11,629 bases of DNA from Candidatus Elulimicrobium sp. (lineage in GTDB: Bacteria; Patescibacteriota; Minisyncoccia; Moranbacterales; UBA9337). Shown piece after piece: positions 7,853 through 11,629 of the stretch. The position numbers and the translations under genes were made by a program. Numbering within the stretch: position 1 is the stretch's first letter; every line of letters starts with the position of its first letter. Where the stretch lies: assembly GCA_020722485.1 (NCBI GenBank), contig DYKS01000018.1:1755-13383 (forward strand), in the 5' to 3' direction. Under the pieces are notes generated by a model. That model made no database searches. It worked only from the letters and a program-made list of their open reading frames with translations, and was not told the DNA's origin.

Positions 7853-9550
7853 TTATATCCCCTCCACAAATTTTTTAATTTTTTGACCTTGAACTTTTTG
7901 CCGCTTTTTTTTCTCTTCAAGTTTACTAAAAATCAGCGGAAGTTCCACGATAAACCGCGAGCCCTTGTCTTTGCCTTTCGACTCCGCCCAAATTCTACCT
8001 CTATGCGCTTCTATTATTTTTTTTCCTACATACAGACCTAACCCGGCTCCGTTAGCGTCTATTCTGTTTGCATTTTCTCCGCGGGAAAATTTGGAAAATA
8101 GCTGAGCCATTTCATCTGAGGAAATTCCCACTCCTGTATCAGAAACAATCACTCTAATCAAATTATCTTCTTGTTCAAAACTAACTTTTATTCCACCCCG
8201 ATTGGTATATTTAACGGCATTTTCAACCAGATTGGAAATAACTTCCTTGATTTTCGCGCCATCTATTTTAATCTTTGGCAGAAGTCGGGACGGAAAACTA
8301 ATTTTTAAATAAAGTCCCTTTTCTTCAGCTCTGAGTAAGAGCGAATCTTTAATTTCTTGAACAATATCTTCAATCTGCCAGTAATCAAAGTTATATTGCA
8401 TCTTTCCCGCTTCGATACGAGAAAGATTTAAAAAATCGTTTACTAAAACAATAAGCCGTTCATTGGAAATAGAAATTTTTTCTAAAACTTCTTTTACTTT
8501 TTCGCTAATTTCTCCATAAGTTCCTTCCATGAGCAAAGAGACAAATCCCTTTATCGCGCTTAAAGGAGTGCGCAACTGATGAGAAGTGATAGAAATAAAT
8601 TCCGATTTGGATTTATCTAATTGTATGAGTCTTTTATTAGCTTTTGCCAGTTTTTTTGCCAGCAGGCGAAACTCTTTCTCGCGCCGGACTTCCAATTTAA
8701 CGGATCTGACAAGCATATAAGAAAAATATACTACTATTAAAAAAAGTATGATTTTAAGATAAACTTCCTGAATATTTTCGGATGAAAATATTCTAATAAA
8801 AAATATAATTAGTATTGCAACAGAAAAAAGCTCTGCAGTTAGCAGATTAACATTTAAGAATTTATATTTAACTATAGAATAACTCATAAATCCAATTAAA
8901 ATTAAAACGCTATATATTCCTAACCTTGAGTAAAAAATAAAATCATTCGCATTTTTTATGAATATAGGTAAAATAATATTGGTAATAACCATTGAAATGA
9001 TCACTAATACAATCCCAGTAAAAACTAAACGAGTCTTCTTTTTTTCTAAAACACTTTCTTTTTTATACTTAAGTAAGAGAAATAGCACTCCAAGAAAAAC
9101 AACAAAGGCTAAGAATGTTAAATAAGCAACGTAAAAATTTCCATAAATAGGATTAACAACATTTGGTAAAAAGTCCACTCCGGCAACAATTTTCTTACTA
9201 AATAAAGTTACCATAATAAAAAAAGCTGATACAATAAAAAGAATGAATTTATATAAATTCATTCTTTTTACCTTTATGTACTTTTCAGAAAAATCGACGC
9301 AGAAAATAAAAAAGAAATATGCCATTAAAACAGCTGATGCAAAATCCAATCTAACTAATAGAAACTTTGTTTCATTTCCTGATACTTCATCCTGCATATA
9401 ATTGCTAATTACCCAGATAGCTATAGAAAAAACAAAAAAAACAAAAGCTCTATTTACTTTATTTCTCCCGTTTTGCTTGAAAACAAGAAAACTAAGTCCA
9501 AAGATAAATGCTAGGACTATTAAAAATAACATAAAATCCTCGTTGAACAT
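7853..9550 (-). CDS. membrane sensor histidine kinase (HisKA_7TM-like, HisKA, HATPase_c)
   Basis: A sensor kinase of 565 aa. Membrane segments lie at about 7-24, 35-51, 69-87, 100-117, 142-163, 175-197 and 207-225, a pattern like the HisKA_7TM sensor, with two more at about 240-254 and 266-281. A charged coiled linker (about 283-316) leads to the HisKA domain with phosphoacceptor H324 in SHQLRTP. The HATPase_c domain has the N box (N444 in NLVENAVKYT), the G1 box DTGVGIS from D471, the F box FSKFSRG and the G2 box GAGLGLYVG from G501. All catalytic motifs are intact. The frame extends upstream to TTG 9619, but a good minus promoter occupies 9619-9591, so a transcript starting near 9584 would not include that codon; ATG 9550 is chosen. 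Signal and partner are unknown. The response regulator at 6293-6661 is the obvious candidate partner, which is inference. Confidence 0.93.
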   Translation of the reverse strand: MFNEDFMLFLIVLAFIFGLSFLVFKQNGRNKVNRAFVFFVFSIAIWVISNYMQDEVSGNETKFLLVRLDFASAVLMAYFFFIFCVDFSEKYIKVKRMNLYKFILFIVSAFFIMVTLFSKKIVAGVDFLPNVVNPIYGNFYVAYLTFLAFVVFLGVLFLLLKYKKESVLEKKKTRLVFTGIVLVIISMVITNIILPIFIKNANDFIFYSRLGIYSVLILIGFMSYSIVKYKFLNVNLLTAELFSVAILIIFFIRIFSSENIQEVYLKIILFLIVVYFSYMLVRSVKLEVRREKEFRLLAKKLAKANKRLIQLDKSKSEFISITSHQLRTPLSAIKGFVSLLMEGTYGEISEKVKEVLEKISISNERLIVLVNDFLNLSRIEAGKMQYNFDYWQIEDIVQEIKDSLLLRAEEKGLYLKISFPSRLLPKIKIDGAKIKEVISNLVENAVKYTNRGGIKVSFEQEDNLIRVIVSDTGVGISSDEMAQLFSKFSRGENANRIDANGAGLGLYVGKKIIEAHRGRIWAESKGKDKGSRFIVELPLIFSKLEEKKKRQKVQGQKIKKFVEGI

Positions 9551-9590
9551 AGGCAGCTTTGCTATTATAAGAAATACCTCTTTAATAAAA

Positions 9591-9619
9591 ATTATAAAGC
9601 AAAAAAAGATATTTGACAA
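9591..9619 (-). promoter_or_regulatory. promoter of the histidine kinase gene
   Basis: On the minus strand TTGTCA (9619-9614, five of six consensus bases) is followed after exactly 17 bases by a perfect TATAAT (9596-9591). Transcription would start near 9584, about 34 bases before the chosen ATG at 9550. Its -35 overlaps the -35 of the plus-strand promoter at 9613-9641 by five bases. Confidence 0.6.
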
Positions 9620-9641
9620 CTTTAAAAAATAACCTTAAAAT
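9613..9641 (+). promoter_or_regulatory. promoter of the GNAT-like gene
   Basis: A perfect TTGACA -35 (9613-9618) is followed after exactly 17 bases by TAAAAT (9636-9641, five of six consensus bases). The expected start near 9648 gives a leader of about 52 bases. This is the best-matching promoter in the window. It shares its -35 bases with the divergent kinase promoter. Confidence 0.7.
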
Positions 9642-9686
9642 AAATAGTTAAGGTGTGGCTTGGAAAATCTTTATCTTAGAAAGAAA

Positions 9687-9692
9687 AAGGAG
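9687..9692 (+). promoter_or_regulatory. Shine-Dalgarno that fixes the start of the GNAT-like gene
   Basis: AAGGAG lies seven bases before ATG 9700. It is the clearest ribosome binding site in the window and favours ATG 9700 over the upstream in-frame GTG at 9655, which would sit only about seven bases from the predicted transcription start. Confidence 0.75.
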
Positions 9693-9699
9693 TGCAGAA

Positions 9700-10488
9700 A
9701 TGAAAGATAAATTAAAAGCTCTTTTAAAGTTATTTAAAAAAAAGAATAAATCTCTAAGGGTAGCAAGTGTAGAAATGCTGTTAAAAAAAGGCTTTTCTGC
9801 AGAAAATCTTGCAAGGGAATTTGTTAGAATAAATGAAGAAGTTTGGAGAGAGATAACAAATGAAAAGTACATCTGGACTTTAAAGAAAGTAATTAGCCAG
9901 TTTGCAATTTGTCCTCATCTTATATACTGTGTTTTTGAGGACGAAGAAATAGTAGGAACGCTTTCTAGTATATGCCTAACAGAAAATGATTTAAAAAGAA
10001 ATAAGTCATGGTTAGAAAAAACAGCTGATGGATTCTTAACAACGCATAAAGAAGATGGAAATATAGGATTCGGCGTTGATTTATCAGTTACCAGAAAAGC
10101 GTCAAAAAAAGCTTCTGATAGATTAGTTCTAACTGCTATTCTTATCAGCGGAATTGGTAAAGGGATAAAGTCAATATATTTAGGAGCTAGAATTCCCAGC
10201 TTCCACAAGCATAGCACTATGAATGTGGAAGAGTATGTTTATGGAAAAAAGAAAAATGGTAAGCCTCTTGATCCGGAATTATACTTCTATCTCAAAAATG
10301 GATTTGAAATTGTAGAAATCATTCCTGAATATATGGACGATCCCGATAGTCTTAATTATGGAGTGTTATTAAGGTGGAATAATCCTCTTTATAAAATTAC
10401 GATAACATTTCCTTTTTTAAAAGCAATAATCCGATTGGTGGGAAAAGCTTTATTTATTAGAACACCAACCAATTTAATAAGCCACTAG
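9700..10488 (+). CDS. GNAT-like acyltransferase-fold protein
   Basis: A 262-aa protein that I place in the GNAT superfamily from its layout rather than a perfect motif. A basic N-terminus (1-20) precedes a fold with IYCVFEDEEIVGTLSS (75-90), the central strand GFGVDLSVT (123-131), a helix starting SDRLVLTAILIS, then IYLGARIPSF and DPELYFYLKNGFEIVEIIP (191-209) and LNYGVLLRW, the usual end of GNAT domains. The loop that should bind the acetyl-CoA pyrophosphate (R/Q-x-x-G-x-G/A) reads RKASKKASDR, with no glycine, so catalysis is uncertain. A hydrophobic and basic tail of about 30 residues follows. Substrate unknown. Of 11 arginines, ten use AGA/AGG, one CGA and none CGC/CGT, unlike dnaE and thrS, which suggests a different origin. 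It has its own promoter, Shine-Dalgarno and terminator, so it is probably a single-gene unit. Confidence 0.85.
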   Translation: MKDKLKALLKLFKKKNKSLRVASVEMLLKKGFSAENLAREFVRINEEVWREITNEKYIWTLKKVISQFAICPHLIYCVFEDEEIVGTLSSICLTENDLKRNKSWLEKTADGFLTTHKEDGNIGFGVDLSVTRKASKKASDRLVLTAILISGIGKGIKSIYLGARIPSFHKHSTMNVEEYVYGKKKNGKPLDPELYFYLKNGFEIVEIIPEYMDDPDSLNYGVLLRWNNPLYKITITFPFLKAIIRLVGKALFIRTPTNLISH

Positions 10489-10508
10489 TAAATACTAGTG
10501 GCTTTTAT
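10479..10508 (+). terminator. intrinsic terminator of the GNAT-like gene
   Basis: Arms aagccactagta (10479-10490) and tactagtggctt (10493-10504) are perfect 12-base complements around two bases (in practice the inner pairs open into a larger loop), followed by a short T run (10503-10506) and AT-rich DNA. The gene's TAG stop (10486-10488) lies inside the left arm. The convergent minus gene ends at 10533, so the hairpin could serve both, although the minus-side T tract is weak. Confidence 0.8.
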
Positions 10509-10532
10509 ATATTATTCATTTTTATTATTTTA

Positions 10533-11012
10533 TTAACCGATTTTTAGTGTAGCAAAAACTAAAATAGTTGTTAATATCTCAAGCCCAATTTCTGTCCAAG
10601 CTGAATAAAAAAAGTACTTATAGAGTCTTTTCCCTCCGCAAATCAGCAAGTATCCGGGACTTAAAAAAGACACTGCTCTATTAATTATAAATCCCATCCA
10701 TCCCAATATCCCAATAATCCTAATGGTTGAAACGTCAAATTTGCTGATAATTTGATAGAATTTCCAAAACTCCAGATTTGCTAAATGTTGCATTACATTA
10801 ATTCCCATGGTCGAAAGAATCATTATAGCGCCGATTGTATAAAGAATTTCAGTTAATGCGACAAGGAATATATAAATTTTGAGTGACACTCCTATTTGCT
10901 CTTTCATTTTGCGGCCTTTGGCAACGGCCACTGTACTAATAACTATGCCTAACGCCCACGCCAATACAGTAGCCATGTTAAGAAAAACTTTATGCAGTTC
11001 GGAAAGTTCCAT
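10533..11012 (-). CDS. small membrane protein of unknown function
   Basis: A 159-aa hydrophobic protein that I do not recognise. Four membrane segments are likely, at about 9-31, 45-68, 97-118 and 138-157. A basic loop (AKGRKMKEQ) follows helix one, and a GYLLICGGKRLYKY stretch precedes helix four. No catalytic motif is evident. It starts at ATG 11012, with an AGGGGG tract 11 bases upstream on the minus strand as a plausible though distant Shine-Dalgarno. A weak promoter candidate is TTGAAA (11056-11051) with TATATT (11035-11030), but the spacing is only 15. It is transcribed toward the GNAT-like gene and away from the IS remnant. No partner gene is evident. Confidence 0.75.
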   Translation of the reverse strand: MELSELHKVFLNMATVLAWALGIVISTVAVAKGRKMKEQIGVSLKIYIFLVALTEILYTIGAIMILSTMGINVMQHLANLEFWKFYQIISKFDVSTIRIIGILGWMGFIINRAVSFLSPGYLLICGGKRLYKYFFYSAWTEIGLEILTTILVFATLKIG

Positions 11013-11101
11013 CTTTTATTTTGCCCCCTAATATATTTTGCTTTTTTATTTTTCAATGAACTTTATCATATTATTTATTTTAAAAACTTCTTTATCTTAT
11101 C

Positions 11102-11257
11102 TTACTGTCTAATATTTTTAAGCAAAATTAAACTTCGGATATCTAGTTCCTCTTTTGATAAAATTTTTTTCCATCTCCACTCGCATTCTTTCAAATGCAA
11201 ATAGAAATATCTTTTAACATCATTGAATCGCGCTAGTCTCCGTTTTGTAGTTAAAGT
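11102..11257 (-). mobile_element. remnant of an IS1595 (ISXO2-like) transposase, C-terminal tail
   Basis: A minus frame with no start, 51 codons long, bounded by TGA (11260-11258) and TAA (11104-11102). It contains KRRLARFND followed by FYLHLKECEWRW, closely resembling the conserved end of IS1595-family transposases (AKRRLAKFNG..., FYLHLKECEWRFN). The DDE catalytic region is missing, so it cannot be active. It begins exactly where the acetyltransferase gene at the right edge loses its homology, in a different frame. I could not identify a terminal inverted repeat or target duplication. The family is called from memory of the motif, not by search. Confidence 0.72.
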
Positions 11258-11629
11258 TCACTAAAAGCAAACACGGATATTTTTTTAACCGACTTGGTCA
11301 TAATTCCACTGCCCCAAAAAGTTTCTCCCAGCCAATACCCGAGCTCTGCTTTATGATTATTTTTAATCTTGTGTAATCCAATGCAACCAACAATTTCTCC
11401 GCTTATTTCAATGCCAAAAACAATATCTCTTGGTTTTTTCTTCCTTGCTTCATTTAGCATATTCCTGATAAATTTTCTGGCATCGGGTATTTTGTAAGGA
11501 TGCGGGAAACCGTCAGTCAAAAAAACAGCAATTTTTTTATTATTGCCATATTTAATCAGTGATTCTGCGTCGCTTTTTTCAAGCTGCCGCAAAACTAATT
11601 GCTTATTTATTTTTAAACTAGGTTGTTTC
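11251..11629 (-). pseudogene. 3'-truncated RimJ/RimL-type GNAT acetyltransferase, 5' end outside the window
   Basis: The frame is open to the right edge, so the true start lies outside; the TTG at 11592 is internal (preceding residues include LKINKQLVL, typical of this family's first strand). The 125 visible codons include LRQLEKSDAESLIKYGNN, the strand pair FGIEISGEIVGCIGLHKI, and AELGYWLGETFWGSGIMTKSV, which holds the acetyl-CoA binding loop (GSGIMT). The protein then stops at FAFSEL, where relatives of about 170-180 aa continue for some 55 residues with the last strands and the ENxxS-type helix. The stop coincides with the start of an IS1595 transposase tail (11102-11257), so the gene was probably cut by transposition followed by deletion. 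It would have acetylated a protein N-terminus or a small molecule; the substrate is unknown. Confidence 0.75.

Noticed and set aside
9551..9619. Upstream TTG start for the histidine kinase giving an extra hydrophobic N-terminus
   Set aside because: The TTG is part of the -35 box of the likely promoter, so it would not be transcribed from there; ATG 9550 also fits the usual start of this sensor type.

Overview
The window looks like a piece of a small, AT-rich bacterial genome, most likely Candidate Phyla Radiation / Patescibacteria. This is inferred, not proven, from four things: a ThrS without its N-terminal TGS domain; a histidine kinase with an N-terminal multi-helix membrane sensor of the HisKA_7TM kind; a single-domain response regulator of the type common in these genomes; and rare Shine-Dalgarno sequences. 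Every intact gene ends in TAA or TAG, and nothing requires recoding of TGA.

Left part (1-5786, plus strand): a non-coding stretch with a degenerate 39-nt repeat and a probable extended -10 promoter leads into dnaE (DNA polymerase III alpha, best start ATG 344) and then, after 136 bases, thrS (threonyl-tRNA synthetase). Both are housekeeping genes with complete catalytic motifs. From 5787 to 6292 there is no convincing gene, but there is a GC-rich island (about 5909-6050) with competing inverted repeats.

Middle part (6293-9550, minus strand): a signal-transduction cluster. In transcription order it holds an intact membrane histidine kinase (9550 to 7853), a seven-helix membrane protein of unknown family (7621 to 6923), the decayed 3' end of a second histidine kinase (about 6841 to 6685) and an intact CheY-like response regulator (6661 to 6293). 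The decayed kinase carries two single-base deletions and stops 23 bases before the response regulator, so the regulator once followed its own kinase. The seven-helix protein may be the surviving sensor half of that lost kinase.

Right part (9591-11629): the kinase and a plus-strand GNAT-like gene are transcribed divergently from two good sigma70-type promoters whose -35 boxes overlap almost completely. The GNAT-like gene ends inside the stem of its own intrinsic terminator. Next comes a minus-strand small membrane protein of unknown function. At the right edge a RimJ/RimL-type acetyltransferase gene lacks its 3' end, and directly at its stop codon lies the C-terminal tail of an IS1595 (ISXO2-like) transposase. 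The right half therefore shows gene decay and mobile-element scars beside the housekeeping genes on the left.
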